The position numbers and the translations under genes were made by a program. The notes below the pieces were generated by a model. It was not told the DNA's origin, did not search any database, and was given only the letters and a program-made list of their open reading frames with translations. Source: Hansfordia pulvinata (lineage: Eukaryota; Ascomycota; Sordariomycetes; Xylariales). From it: 64,000 nt of DNA. This document shows, piece after piece, positions 12,995-24,861 of this stretch (positions are counted from its first letter, which is position 1; every line of letters starts with the position of its first letter). The stretch covers positions 4,092,001 through 4,156,000 of the forward strand of contig BJKQ01000002.1 of the NCBI GenBank assembly GCA_006538405.1, written 5' to 3'.

Positions 12995-14537
12995 CATGGC
13001 CGAGGTGCTCGTCGGGACCGCAGCGGGGTCGGCATAACATTTTCTGATCCGCGATCTTGGGGAACCAGCCGTTGTTGGATGGATCATTCAGGTAGGTCGA
13101 CGCCGAAGAACTCTCCAGAACTGACTGAAATGATGCTGACCCGGTCGGCAATTCATCTCCAGTTCCGCCTACTCATGCAGAGCGTTCCCTCGCCTGTCGT
13201 TGGGCGCCTTTCAGACGTGCTTGACCTCAAAATCCTAGCAACCGTTTTTCTATTGGTATCCTTCATCGGCGCCATTCTTTCTAAGCCAAGGTAGCTTCAA
13301 TGAGCATCCTTTTTGGCGAGGGTATCCTCATCGGAAACACTCTCCCGACGATATCAGCCGTGCAGGCCATACTGTCTTAGACTCTGCCTCTGGAGTGGCG
13401 AACGCTTGCCAATGCGTTTGCTATCGGCGGCGCCATTGCGGCCTGTAAGTCTCTCCCGCCAGCCGTGGCCTTCTTGATAAGATCCCTCCGACTGACAGTG
13501 CGCCTCGAGAAACGGATCTTTGGGCTCGGGTGTGGTGGCCAACGTAGACAGTGGAGACTGGAGATATATTTTCTGGTTTCAGGCAGCGTTCCACGGGCTT
13601 AGGGCCGTGGGGATTTCTGGCTTCCGCTGGACTCCAAGGAGATCAGGCAGCTAGGCGATGTTCCTGAAGGGGTGTTTATGGGGTTTGCGACTCCATCAGA
13701 ACTTGTCTGTTCGTCAATGGTGCCCCGCTCAATATTGCTGGCCCTGGATTGGGTTGGCGGATCGTGCGGCCCGCAAGATCCCCATGTGGCAGTGCCTTTG
13801 AATTTCGGACAGCCTCTCCTGGTCATGTTCGCGCTGAATGGTGAGCCTGCAGAGTCAGCTTTAGGAAACGGCAGATGGGTAACTAACTGACTTGGCCGCC
13901 GCATCACAGGATGGAGAGGACGTGCGGACGGACTCGTGGTGCACGCCTTCCTTCGCAGCAACACCAACTTTGCGCTGTCCGCATTCGCCTTCGCTGTTGA
14001 AGGGTTGATTTTCCACAGCGCCGTCGACTCGGTGGTGCTTTAGATTGTGCTGAACCTCGGTTTTGAGGATGACGCGTGGGCCATCTCGGAGCGGCAGCCC
14101 AGTGCACAGCTCCCGACACTGCTGGCTCCGCTGCCCATCATCTGGTACTCGCAACACCTCAAAGGATTTGAAGTCACCGCTGCTGGTGACATTCGGGCTG
14201 TTCCTGGTCGTGTAAGTGTGAAGGCAGATTTGACCGTCGCTGACGTGGCACCTGGCGGGCCACCCGCAGGTGAATATTGACTTGGGCTCGCCCCCAGTTG
14301 CACACTTGGGGCTAACGGATATGGGGCCAGCTCACCGAGGCGTACTACGCGGAGAGCGTGTGGCGAGCGGCGCCACAGGCAGGGCTGGCAGCGGACCAAA
14401 TCGTTGGCGTGTCGGCCAACCGGTGGGCGCACACGCAGGCGTATGAGAATCGTATGGTATGGGCCAGCGTCATGCCGTTCGTGGTGGTGGCCATGGTGGC
14501 CATGTGCCTGCTGCGGGGGATGGAGCAGCAGCAGTAG
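12995..14537 (+). pseudogene. Decayed TRI12-type MFS transporter
   Basis: Pieces of one MFS protein of the fungal TRI12/siderophore-exporter type lie in order but in changing frames. They are an N-terminal WIIQ segment near 13080, SPVVGRLSDV (loop 2-3) near 13190, LPLEWRTLANAFAIGGAIAA near 13385, DWRYIFWFQAAFHG near 13555, ALDWVGGS...DPHVAVPL near 13740, a NFALSAFAFAVEG segment near 13970, IVLNLGFEDDAW near 14044, and a C-terminal end running to GMEQQQ-stop at 14537. In-frame stops occur at 13035, 13292, 13378, 13652 and 14041, with several frameshifts, and the region around 14220-14330 appears to have lost transmembrane segments. At least two stops look like CAG to TAG, as RIP would give. 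It is not functional as it stands. Whether it ever sat in a metabolite cluster cannot be said. Confidence 0.85.
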
Positions 14538-17184
14538 CAGGGTCAGAAGCCGTAATTATCATCGACAAGAACGGGCTAAGTGGAGGATGCATGGTATTGA
14601 AGAGGGCAGACTGCCTGACTGGGTCGGGTGCGGGTTTTCGTCAGAGCTGTGGTGTACGTGTGTCACGTGCTGCTCATCGCCGCGACGGCAGGCAGGTACG
14701 ATCTGAGGTAGGTAAGGTACGTACGGAAAACACCTGCCCCCTCTTCGTACTTCCAAGGTGCCTTTCCAAGTTCTACATCAGGCAACATAGCCCTGTGTAC
14801 CTAAGGTGGGCAGGTATGCCAGTGTACCTAATGGGCGTGCGTCCGGAGCAAGGTTGGATGGCAGTACGAGTACTCGTAGATGAAGAGCACATGACCTGGC
14901 TGCCATTCGCCATGTTGGTAGGTACAATATGTTATGGTGAAGATGGGTTTCTGGATTGATCATACATGTACTCTTCATTGAACGCGCAATACCGAGATCA
15001 GGGGTAACTTTACAGTTCGCCTTACGCTTATCTAATTCGAAAGTCTGGCCTGACATCTAATGGGTGTAAGAACTATGACGCGTCGTGTGATCTCACCAAT
15101 AAAGCCGCGTGTCCTAGCATATTCTCGTCACTGGATATCCGGGGCGCCCCAAGACACTTGTGGTTAGTTGAGGCGTGGTACGAGTACTCGTGGTCGGAAG
15201 TCTGCCTTTCTGCCGAGGTACGAAAATAACTCTGACTATTGCCTTGGCAGCGGTTCGCCTCACGCCAGGGCCCTGACTGGGGAGGCCTATGGATCCGGCT
15301 GTCATCAATTCGCCAGAGGGTCTGCGTGGGGAGGCGGCTGCAGGAGGAATCGCCAATCTGCCGTGTCGGGCGTCGGCGGTCGCGGGGGCCAAGAAACAGA
15401 AGCCCATATCCGTACATGTGCCACTGCCGCCGCATCAATGCAACCTGGTCATAACAAGCGGTAGTTTCCGCAGCATCGTTCCGTTACCTCTGTATACGTG
15501 ACTTTGTTTCGGTTCTTGCCTGTCACGCTGTGCCGTGCTTGGGTGGTCCGTCCCCTGCCGCTGGTGGTGGGTGACCCCTGTTACACTCGTTAGCCACCCC
15601 GTCGCAAACCCTGAAGATCAGGTCCAGGACGTGAAGAAAAGTGGCGATCTCATGCAGAGAGGGGGTCGGGTGGTAATGAGCCCGTAAACCCTCTTGACGA
15701 TTGCCGGGCGGGCTGGGGGAAGGCTGCAAGCCCGGGGGTGCTCGTATTGCTGGGATATGGATGTGGCACACGAGTCGAAAACCGAGTCTCGTGTACGAGT
15801 GCCGTACAATGCCGTCGCCAGCCCTGAGTACCTTAAATTTATAAGCACGGCACCGTCGTTGGCAGCCCTCTAGGGCTGGAGGTGTTCTGCCGTCCGACTC
15901 ATTAATCCATTACCTAACTCAGGACTGGGCAGTCACGTACCTTGTAGGTAGGTACCTGATATTGCGAATAATGTACCCTCCGCGCGTCTCAAACGGATCG
16001 TTACTCTACCGGGCCAGAGCCGGGTCCTGTGACAGGGCGGCGGCCCACCAGCCCAAAATTCGATCAGCGCAGCCGCTGCCCATCTCACTCGCCTCGTTCA
16101 CTGCCCTCGTCCTAGTTTCGGGACTCATAGGACTCTTTGTCCAAGCAAGTAGGTCGACGTGATGGGTACAGTGGGTTGCGACCCCTCTAGTGAAGCGACG
16201 ACAGGACCGGCGCATTGATGAGCATGAATGATTCCAGATTCTCGATGCCTTGAGTGGCGGGCACGACTGGGTGACTGGCACTGGCGACTACAGCTGTCGG
16301 ATCGCACCGTTTGAAATGTCGGACCTGGCGCGTAGCCCAGTGCGGCTAGTGCTGGAGCGCCAGACTTGACGTTGTCGTCCAGAGCGAGCGAGCCACCAGC
16401 CATGGGAACTCTAAAGATGGGACCCGGCCGTCCCAGAATAGCGTAGGATTCACGGCAGGAGCGCCCCTTGCCGGTCGCGCACTCGCGGCACCGATGTCCA
16501 GTACCGTCCACTCCCAGCAGCAGCAGCGACAGGCGTGCCTGCGTGCCTGCCTGCGTGCCTGCGTGCCTGCTACGCCTGCTTCGCCGGCCTACCCGTAAAG
16601 CGGCAACAGCGACCGACAGGGGCGGCAGTGTACTCGTAGAGCGAAAAAAAAAGGAAGTGGAAGATGGGGACGGACGGGCGGGCGGCACTTGCCCTCACGC
16701 CATGGCTGGGGCGGAGCACAGCGCGCGCACCGGCAAAGCACGACAGGGTCTGTCCAGTGGTCCATCTGCCTGCATGGATTCCCACACGCAGAGCCGGGTC
16801 TGCTCTGCGGTCTGCCTCGATGTGCGCCGCCTCGCCCGCACCGCACCTGCCCGTGCTGCCCTGACTCGATCCAACCCAACGGCGGCGCCTTCCTTGTCAA
16901 GCCCTCGTCTCCATTTCCGCTCCCACTTCCGTCCATCTATCGATCGTGCCGTTTCGACCGCCACACTGCCTTCCCTCTCCTTCCCACCACACACCCCCCC
17001 CCTTCCCGCCAGTCTCGACGCCGCTCTCTCTGCGCCCTCCGCCTGTGCGCCCTCCGTCACCAACTGTCGCCAACATCGACGCCGACCCGATCGCCTGCCA
17101 CGCGCCCCGTTGATCGCACGGCGGCGCTGGCCGCGCCGTTCAAACTCGATGGGTTAGATCTTGCGCCTCCGGGATACACCTCTT
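14538..17184. other. Spacer with palindrome copies
   Basis: No supported gene. It holds an exact TACGAGTACTCGTA palindrome at 14865-14878, a one-mismatch copy at 15179-15192, a GTAGGTAGGTACC word near 15944-15956 and a TGCC/TGCG repeat at about 16537-16568. The last kilobase is C/T-rich and probably holds the promoter and leader of the four-TM protein gene that follows. Confidence 0.55.
14865..14878. repeat. Dispersed palindrome TACGAGTACTCGTA, copy 2
   Basis: Exact 14-bp palindrome about 330 bp after the decayed MFS transporter. Intergenic. Confidence 0.95.
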
Positions 17185-18201
17185 ATGGAGGCCCAGCCCG
17201 CTCAGCCGGCCCCAGAGTCGGCCACGACGCCCGTCCCGACCACAGCGCCATCCACAATGGCCTCGGCAACGATATCACCGGCTTCTGCATGGCCCATTGC
17301 TTCGCCCCCGACCCACCAAGAACAACCGCCCCGTCCGCATCACCAGCCTCCACACTCGTCACCCTCGCATAGCCAGTATGACCCCGCGCACCGACCACGG
17401 ACAAGTCGCTCCCAGCAGCCGCTGGCGCAACCTCAACCACAGTCGCGCACTGAATCCACTGCTCCTTCGCCCGTCAGCCGTCAGCCCTCCAGAAAGTCGC
17501 AGAAGAAGAAGAGGAGGAGAAGGAGGATCCCTTCGTCCTCGCACGAGGTGACCTGGAATCTGGTCAAACTCATTCTGCAGTGTCTGTCTGTGGTGCTGTG
17601 TGTTGTCTGTCTGGGCCTCAGCATTGGCTTGGCCACATCGTTCTTCAGCAGCTTCACAGCCGTCAACATTGTCATTGTCTGTATCATCATCCTGTGGAAT
17701 GTGGCCGACTTCGTCACGCTCTACTTTCGTGGCAGTGCCAAGGGTGGCATCCACCCAGCCGCCCAGCTCGGCGTACACCTCCTGTTCTGGGTTGCCATCC
17801 CGTTCAGCATCTACATCACCACCATTGCCACCCGTAATGTGCAGACAGCCATCTCCAGTTGCCAATGGGAGCACCAATCGCGAGGACGATGGCACTCGAG
17901 CGGCGACTATGATCACTCGTCCTGCCCGGACGAGATGGCCCATCAGCTGGCCAATCCTTTTTTCCACGTCGGCCCTGTCACGGCCATAGTAATGTTCTGC
18001 TTCCTGTGGTACGTGTAGTCCTGCCTCCCTCCTTTCCGCCGTCGAGCGGATCCCGTAACTGACCTTGGATGCGACAGGATGGTGCACTTTCTGCTCTTCT
18101 TTGCTGCCTGCATTGACACAGCGCGATGGCATTCGAGACGACGCCGCGCTGCGATGCGCAAACTGTCGGAACACTCGTTTGAGCTGCACGACATGTCATG
18201 A
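17185..18201 (+). CDS. Predicted four-TM (tetraspan) membrane protein
   Basis: Two exons, 17185-18008 and 18078-18201, giving 315 aa. The splice joins FCFLW to MVHFLLFF across the fourth membrane segment. The first 100 residues are Pro/Ser/Gln-rich and probably disordered. A basic cluster, KKKRRRRRR (about 107-115), sits just before the first membrane helix, which suggests a cytosolic N-terminus. Four hydrophobic segments lie at about 125-152, 158-184, 193-216 and 262-288, with a short extracellular loop between 3 and 4 containing two cysteines. The layout resembles MARVEL-like or other fungal tetraspan proteins, but I recognise no diagnostic motif. Its function is unknown. The open frame extends to 17161 without an ATG, so 17185 is the first usable start. 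Confidence 0.75.
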
Positions 18202-20218
18202 CCCATTTTCTTTGATTCTCTTACTTGCTTGCGAGCGCTCTATACCAATAATATGACTGAACGAAGATACCCTTTTGCGGGATGTTGCGGGGAGGAATGG
18301 AACGTGCGGACCGCACCAGTATGCGGCCATGACCGCTGTACGATGAGAGAGGGGCGCGCCGGTTGAGGGCAAGGCCCGTTCACAGCGTCGAGGATTCTGG
18401 TAGCCGGCTTTGTCGTTGGACGACAGGGCAACAGCTTCAGGACGATAATCTCGAGAGCTGTGTGGAAGCTCTTCTGAAAGAAAAGCGACGTGCGGATGCG
18501 CCGCTCAGTTGCTGTAATTGACGGCGACAGTATCGATGCGCAAAAACCGCACTATTCTTGCGTAGATTGAGCGAGCGCTATCTGCTGGAAATCTGAATAG
18601 AATCGAACATAGAGGCTGCCCATGGAGGCTCAATTCCCGCTTGCCGCTCTGCATGGTTGATCGAATGTGCCGTGCCTCTGTCACCCGCGGAGGGACAACC
18701 GACGTCCCCCTCATTCCCTTCTGCCTTTGGTGCATGGTCGTCGTCTGAGCGTGTGGAGAACCGCGTGGTTCCGCGGTCTAGATCCCAGGGCTGTGTCTCA
18801 TCGGCGACGAGCGCTGAGACACTGTCTCCACGCCGTGAAACCAGCGTGGTGCGTTATCCGCCGAGCCGCCTCTCGCCTGTGCGCATTGCATTGCTCGAGA
18901 CGCGGTCAGGCAAGATGCTTTGGGACACCGGGCTGTGTCAAACAAGGCTGGTAAGTACTGGGAATCCTAACTCGTGAAAAGGGAGCAATGGGAATAGCTG
19001 TATACCCAAGGTAGCGAAAGAATGATGCGAAGAAGGGGAAGTTTTCCGGTCGGCCCCCGGTTGGCCATTTCCGCCGAAATAGCCCTAATGACGGTCGCAC
19101 CTTCCGGGACACGAGTCTCCATGAATACATACATGGTGGTCAAACAGACACACTCCGCCTCCCCAAGGCCATGTCGGCACTTGCCCATCACTCACTCCAT
19201 GACGAGCCTCAAGCACCTTAACTGAAGAATCTCGAAGAGCGACATGTGAAAGCTCTCACATCGATCGAGATGATGGGGGGAATGCGACGGCGAGGTTGGC
19301 CACATGGGCTCTAATTAGGCGGCGGCGAACAATGGAGAAAGAAAGAGCGCGGCGCTCCAAGGCGCGAGCCGCCACGTGGCACAGGCGGATCGCAGTCTCG
19401 TCAATCACAATGCATCAAATAACACAACGTGAACATTATGCTCCCGCCTGAAAGACGGTGCTTCTATCATTGAAATGCGACGGCAGGTCGCACCTATCAT
19501 ACTAGACTATCTTGGCAATCCACGAGAACGGAGGGGTGGAGAAATACAATTATCCGAAGGAGCCTCGGCGGGGTCTACTGAAAATTGCGGCTGCAAAATC
19601 ACACGGACGAGGTGGTGGTGGTTACTCACCGAGAAACCGGGGCCGACTCACGCAAAGAGCCGCCGAGAAACTCTTAGGAGGTATGAGGCGCTAAATGCAG
19701 CATTGATGAAGAAAATCACTTTTAAACGCCGCGGTGTAACCCAAACTTCTGATGCCCTCATCATACAACAGCTCCAGACACGACAAGTGGCACCTGACCC
19801 GTTCGACAGCGACGAAGGGAGCAGAGGGCTACCGTGACCAAGTCGAGTCCAAGAGCGTCATGTCCAAGAAGCCCACGAAACCCACAGAGCCCACAGAGAT
19901 CCGAGTATCAGCCCACTTGGTTCAGACGTAAGTCTGTCGAGTAATGGGGGAAGATGTCATGGGCCAACGGAACCCAGACTTCATCACCTCGGCGATGTTT
20001 CTTCAGTACCCCGGCCCTCAGCGCCCTCATGTCTACCCGAAGGACCACCTTGGTAGCCCTCCGGATCAAGCCCACAGGTGAATCACAGCTTCGGGAAGAA
20101 GCTTAGCCCTCAAAGCCCACTGGCCCCTCCGACGAGGAGAGGCCGATAGTTTTGGAAGCCGACAACCCACAAAGCCAACCGACGTGTCAACGAGCCCTCA
20201 TAGTGCGGATGGATCCCT
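18202..20218. other. Spacer, nothing supported
   Basis: About 2 kb between convergent genes. There are short open frames only. The 19870-20200 part is probably 3' UTR of the nucleolin-like gene on the minus strand. I see no repeat family or RNA gene. Confidence 0.5.
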
Positions 20219-21865
20219 TTAGAAGGTGATCTTCTTGCCCTCGAACTTGGCACCTCCACGGGGAGCACCGAAACCACCGCGACCGCCGCCACGGCCACCT
20301 CTGCCGCCGCGGTCACCGAAACCACCACGACCACCACCGCGGCCGCCAAAGCCGCCGCCGCCGCCACGGCCACCGAAGCCGCCGCCACCACGGCCGCCGC
20401 GACCGCCACCATCGCGCTGAGGCTTCTGGCCGGCAAAGTCAAGACGGACAGCACGAGAGCCACGGCCCTCGCCAATGTAAGCGCCGTTCTTGGCCTCCAG
20501 CGCCGACTTGGCCTCCTCGATGGAGTTGAAGGTGACGTAACCGAAACCCTTGCGGTTGCCGCTCTCCCTTTGAGGTTGTCAGCAATGTATTCTCCCGATG
20601 CTTGTTGGAGGGGCTCAGACTTACATATCGGTGGGCAGGCGCAGACTCTTGACCTCGGCAACTTCGCCAAAGAACTGGGAGACGACGTCCTCGTCGGCCT
20701 CAAAAGGCAGGTTGCCGACGAAGAGGGTGTCGCTCTCGGGGCTGGTCACGTCGCCGTGCTGCTGGGCACGGGCATTGGCGCGAGCCGGAGCGCTGTCGTT
20801 GGAGGGCTTGGAGCTGGAAAGGTCGAGGTTCATGGCGCGACCGTCAAGCTCGGTGCCGGCCATGCTGTCCAGAGCGGCCTGGGCAGCGTCAGGGTTGGCA
20901 AAGTCGACGTAGCCAAAGCCACGAGAACGCTGCATCTGCTTGTCGGTGACGACGCGAGCGCTGGTGATGTCGGCGCACTCGCTGAAGGTCTGGTAGAGCT
21001 TGTCATCGTCGACACCCCACGACAGGTTGCCAACGAACAGAGTGGAGGAACGGTCATCGGTCTTGGTCTTCTTGAAGGGAGTGGCAGCCTCGTCCTCGGC
21101 CTTGCGCTTCGCGACACGCTCGGGCAGCTGGGGCTCTTCGGCGTCCTTCTTCTCCTTCTCGTCAGAGTCCGAAGAGTCGGAGTCGTCAGAAGAGTCAGAG
21201 TCAGAGCCGGAACCAGAGTCGGAGTCAGAGTCGGAGTCAGAGTCAGAGTCGGAAGACTGTGGTGGGTTAGTACTGAGACTTGTCGCGAGTCGGTGAAGGG
21301 GACTGCTGACCTTGGCCTTGGCCTTCTCAGCCTTGGGCTTCTCCTCCTTGGCAGCCTTCTTGGGGGCCTCCTCTTCCTCACTGTCATCGCTGCTGTCGCT
21401 GTCCTCCTCGGAGTCGGACGAGTCAGAGTCGGAGGACTCGGCCTTCTTCTTGGACTTGCCGTTGGTGGCAGGGGCGGCAGGCTTCTCGGCCTTGGCCTTG
21501 GCCTCGGTCTTCTTGGCCTTAGGGTCAGCCTTCTTGGCCTTCTTCTTGTCGGCCTCGGAGTCGGACGAGTCAGAGTCGGAGTCAGAAGAGCCAGAGCCGG
21601 AGTCGGACTCGGCGTCGTCGCTGTCGGAGTCGCTCTCAGACTCGGACTCGGACTCGGATTCAGACGACGACTCGACCTTCTTGGACTTCTTGGACTTCTT
21701 AGAGTCCTTCTCCTTGGCGGCAGCCTTGGCCGCGATCTCCTTGGCCATCTTCTTGGACTGGGCCTTGGACGAGTCGGCGGCCTTGGTGACGCCGCCCTTC
21801 TTGACGGAGGCCAGAGGGTCGGCGGCCTTGGAGGCCTTGCCGTTCGCTTGCTTGGTCTTGCCCAT
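20219..21865 (-). CDS. Nucleolin/Nsr1/Gar2-like nucleolar RNA-binding protein
   Basis: Three exons on the minus strand: 21865-21311, 21256-20625 and 20567-20219, giving 511 aa. It is a nucleolar protein expected to act in pre-rRNA processing and 40S assembly. The N-terminal half alternates Lys/Ala-rich stretches with long Ser-Asp/Ser-Glu runs, probable casein kinase 2 targets. Two RRMs follow. RRM1 (about 254-330) has LFVGNL and RGFGYVDF as RNP2 and RNP1; RRM2 (about 360-440) has LFVGNL and KGFGYVTF. The last 65 residues are an RGG/FGG-rich tail. Order and length match yeast Nsr1 and S. pombe Gar2. Intron 1 (21257-21310) is 54 nt, a multiple of three and free of stops, so retention would add 18 residues. 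Its TACTAAC branch site makes it a true intron. Intron 2 (20568-20624) interrupts RRM2. Confidence 0.93.
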
Positions 21866-22660
21866 TGCAAATAAAATGTGAAGATGTGATGGGAATATGG
21901 AGGAGGGGAGGGTAGAAAGTGGGATGTATGGGGGAGAGAGGGTGGGATGAGAGAGATGGGAAAGTCGCAGTTTTATGCGCTGGAGAGGTGGTTGGTCGGA
22001 TGGGCGGCCAGCCGCAGCGCAGCGCAGCGCAGCGTAAAGCCTAGCTCTCCGAACAAGGCAGGACCCTTCGACTGGACTTTTTTTCCATACTGCCGGTGGG
22101 GCCACGCGGGCGGTCAGCGTTATCGGCGGCGATAAGAACTATCGATACGCAAGGCTCATGCAGGATGTCCCTCGTTGCAGACAGAACTAATCCTAAAACG
22201 GTGCTAGACCCGGATACTGCTGCACTACCTATCGACGAGGCTGGTCAGGCGCGACAAATGGCTGCCTCCTCCCGTCTGCGAGCGTATCTTCCAAGTCTGC
22301 TGCTCGTGGGCGCGCCGATTCAACTGCCACCTTTTCATTGGTCGCCATCAAACGTCGAGTCCACTCCAGCCAGCAGCACCCGGGTGCCGGCAGCCACAGT
22401 AACGTACCGAGTAAAGCCACGCACCAGCCCCAGCCCGCGAATTGGCTCAAGCTTGGCCGTCCAATTGAAGTGCCTTGGTTGATGACCGCTCTGAGCTCAT
22501 CACCACAGCGAATCGCCAACCGCATCCCACCACACTCCATCGACGACTGCCAGCCACGCGCGAACCACTGCTCGCGCGCCGCACACCGAGACGGCCAAAC
22601 ACTCTCGACCGAGCCACCTCTACTCTCCACACACACCATCTTTCACGACACGCAGCCGCG
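21866..22660. other. Divergent promoter region
   Basis: About 0.8 kb shared upstream DNA between the minus-strand nucleolin-like gene and the plus-strand complex I subunit gene. It contains a short CAGCG tandem run at about 22014-22034. No gene is seen. Confidence 0.6.
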
Positions 22661-23028
22661 ATGCCGACCCCCGAGTCCCAGGCCTTCCTGGCCAAGAAGC
22701 CGACCGTGCCCCCGACGTTCGACGGCGTTGACTACGACGACACCAAGGCGCTCAAGCAGGCGCAGGACGCCGTCGTGCGCGAGCAGTGGGTGCAGGTCAT
22801 GATGGGCCGCCTGGTGCGCGAGGAGCTGAGCAAATGCTACTACCGCGAGGGCGTCAACCACCTGGAGAAGTGCGGCTCGCTGCGAGGTGAGTCAAGTCTC
22901 GACACCGCACTCTCATCCAGTCTTGCTGACCGTGAACCGATGCAGAGAAATACCTGCAGATGCTCAAGGACCACCGTGTGAGGGGCTACTTGTTCCAGCA
23001 GCAGAACTACGACGACAAGAAGTTGTAA
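22661..23028 (+). CDS. Complex I 12 kDa subunit (NDUFB10/PDSW-like)
   Basis: Two exons, 22661-22886 and 22946-23028, giving 102 aa, the size of the fungal NADH:ubiquinone oxidoreductase 12 kDa subunit. The start MPTPESQAFLAKKPTVPPTF and the core REELSKCYYREGVNHLEKCG are as I recall them from filamentous fungi. Two cysteines separated by 11 residues (CYYREGVNHLEKC) fit an intermembrane-space protein with a disulfide. It is an accessory subunit of the membrane arm of mitochondrial complex I; I place it with the NDUFB10 (PDSW) group by motif recall. The splice restores LR-EKYLQML. It neighbours another mitochondrial protein gene (mL54), but with its own promoter. Confidence 0.88.
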
Positions 23029-24031
23029 AGCGGCACAGCCAGACAGACACGTAACGCCCGTGCTGCCTCTCGAGATTCCGGCACACGAATCTGCGTGCCA
23101 TTGCCATTGGTTCCCAGTCGTCCGGCCACTCGAGCACATGCGAATGGGTCGTAAGGGGCGGCCACGCCTACAACAATCTGAGGGACCGGGGCTGGCTCGA
23201 CGGAGAAACATCACGACAAGGAACAGCCCACTAGGCGAAGAGGCAGGCAATTGGAGGGCCAGAAATGGAGTGTGTATCATCTAGCTAAACTGTATATAAA
23301 GCAGGAAGGGGGGGAAACCAAGGCAAATCAGAACGACCATCCAAATCTCTCATGTGCCGGGCCAGCGCTTCAGCCCGCGGATTTGCGGCAGTGGTTCAAT
23401 TGTGACTTGAACAAGCGTTCGTTGCTCGGGCTGGTGCACGAGTAGTGAGACTGGCCCCATGGGTCGAAGTCTTGAGGTTTCTTTGGACTTCAGTCGTTAC
23501 CTCAGTGTCGACATCCAGAACCCCCGGATCGATTGGCCGCTGTCCGAGCCCGCCCACGGTGCCACGGTACAGCTACAAGTACCAATAAGGCGCTTGCGCG
23601 GACGCCAGCCAGCCTGCACGGAGTGCACTACATGTATGTACATCTTCTTCTACTCATAGGTACAACCCAATACGGTACCCAGGTAGCTTGCCCGCCGGTA
23701 ACTCACCAGCTCTCTGTATGTAGCTCCGTACCTGAATCTGATGCGAGTACCTACCCTCCTGCCTCCCAGCTACGAAATTTCTCTCCTCGTACTTTCCAAG
23801 AGAGGCGGCTCGTACTTTTTTACCTCAACGCGTGCAGGGTCGTCGCTGCCTCCCCAAGCTCGTCCGCCCTTCACGAAAAGATCCGCCAGATCAGATCTTG
23901 CTCTCCGGCCGCACTACGTCCTGCCACCCGCCTTCCGAGCCCCCCCCTCCAAACTCCTCGAACTTCCAGCGCGTGCTGTCTCGTCTCTCAATCCAGTCAT
24001 TAGGCACACCCAACACGCCCCCGTCGCCATC
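23029..24031. other. Spacer between two mitochondrial-protein genes
   Basis: About 1 kb with no supported gene. The 3' half is pyrimidine-rich and leads into the mL54 start. Confidence 0.55.
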
Positions 24032-24861
24032 ATGATCTGCGGCCGCTGTCTGCAGCGCGCCTCGTCCGGCATCACCACGACGACGCTGGCGCGCCCCTTC
24101 TCGACTGCCCTCTCGCCCGCGGCCCCTTCCACGTCGACTTTCTCCGCATCGGCCTCGGCAGCCGCCCGCCGCACCTTCGCACACTACCGCCCCCTCCAGG
24201 CCTCCGCGGCGCCCCCGACGCCCCCCAAGAGCGGCCCCGAGGGCGACAAGGCGCCTGCCTCCGCCGCTGCCGCCCAGGCCCAGGACCCTGTCGCCGCCGC
24301 CGCCAACGACACCGCAGCCACTGCGCCCCTCTCCTCCTGCCCCGAGGGCACCGTCCTCGCCGGCCTCAACTACTTCAAGGGCCGCGCGGACCCCGTCGCC
24401 CTCGCCGACAGCGCCTACCCCCCTGGCTCTGGCGCTGCCTCGACGTGACAGTCAAGCGCGAGGATGACGCCGTTGACGACGACGCCGAGGCTGAGTTCTG
24501 TAAGCACCCACCCTTGGCCCCCCCTCCCCTCCACATTGCACATCGGGTCTATTTGAGAGACGCCTGGGAACAGGACTGACGCGACCCGCTTTGCCACGAA
24601 ACAGCCAAGTCCAAGAAGCAGCGCCGCCTGGCGGCCAAGCGCCAGCGCGCTCAGGAGGAGCGCCTGCTGGCCGAGGGCAACATGGAGGCGCTGGCGCCCA
24701 AGGTGCCCCTGACGCAGCAGAGCATCAACCTGCCCGGCAACGAGGAGGGCACCCCCGAGGGCGCCCTCGAGGCCTCGCGCGCCCGCGAGAACTTGCGCGG
24801 CGCCCTGCGTCGCGAGCGCAGGGCCAAGATCAAGGAGAACAACTACCTCAAGAGCATGTAA
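24032..24861 (+). CDS. Mitochondrial large-subunit ribosomal protein mL54 (MRPL37), with apparent frameshift
   Basis: Two exons, 24032-24499 and 24605-24861. The first begins MICGRCLQRAS, an arginine-rich presequence for import into mitochondria, followed by an Ala/Pro-rich linker. The conserved core is CPEGTVLAGLNYFKG...DP then YP-WLW, and exon 2 is a basic C-terminal half (KSKKQRRLAAKRQRAQEE to NNYLKSM). As read, the frame breaks after the tyrosine of the YP motif: six C (24418-24423) stand where seven would keep the frame, and translation would end at a TGA a few codons later. On the -1 side the frame is open, runs WLWRCLDVTVKRE and splices cleanly, so the gene is otherwise intact. I infer an undercounted homopolymer; a real frameshift or recoding is possible. 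The corrected length would be 241 aa. Confidence 0.82.
24418..24423 (+). other. Apparent -1 frameshift in C6 run of mL54
   Basis: The codons TAC CCC CCT are followed by GGC in the upstream frame, but the conserved tryptophan needs TGG, one base back. One extra C would restore the family YP-x-WLW motif. In the upstream frame the site reads C CCC CCT, which also has the form of a -1 slippery heptamer. Confidence 0.8.

Noticed and set aside
20570..21874. 434-codon open frame antisense to the nucleolin-like gene
   Set aside because: It is the mirror of the biased GC-rich codons and Ser-Asp repeats of the true gene; its product is a Gly/Leu/Val/Arg repeat with no domain.
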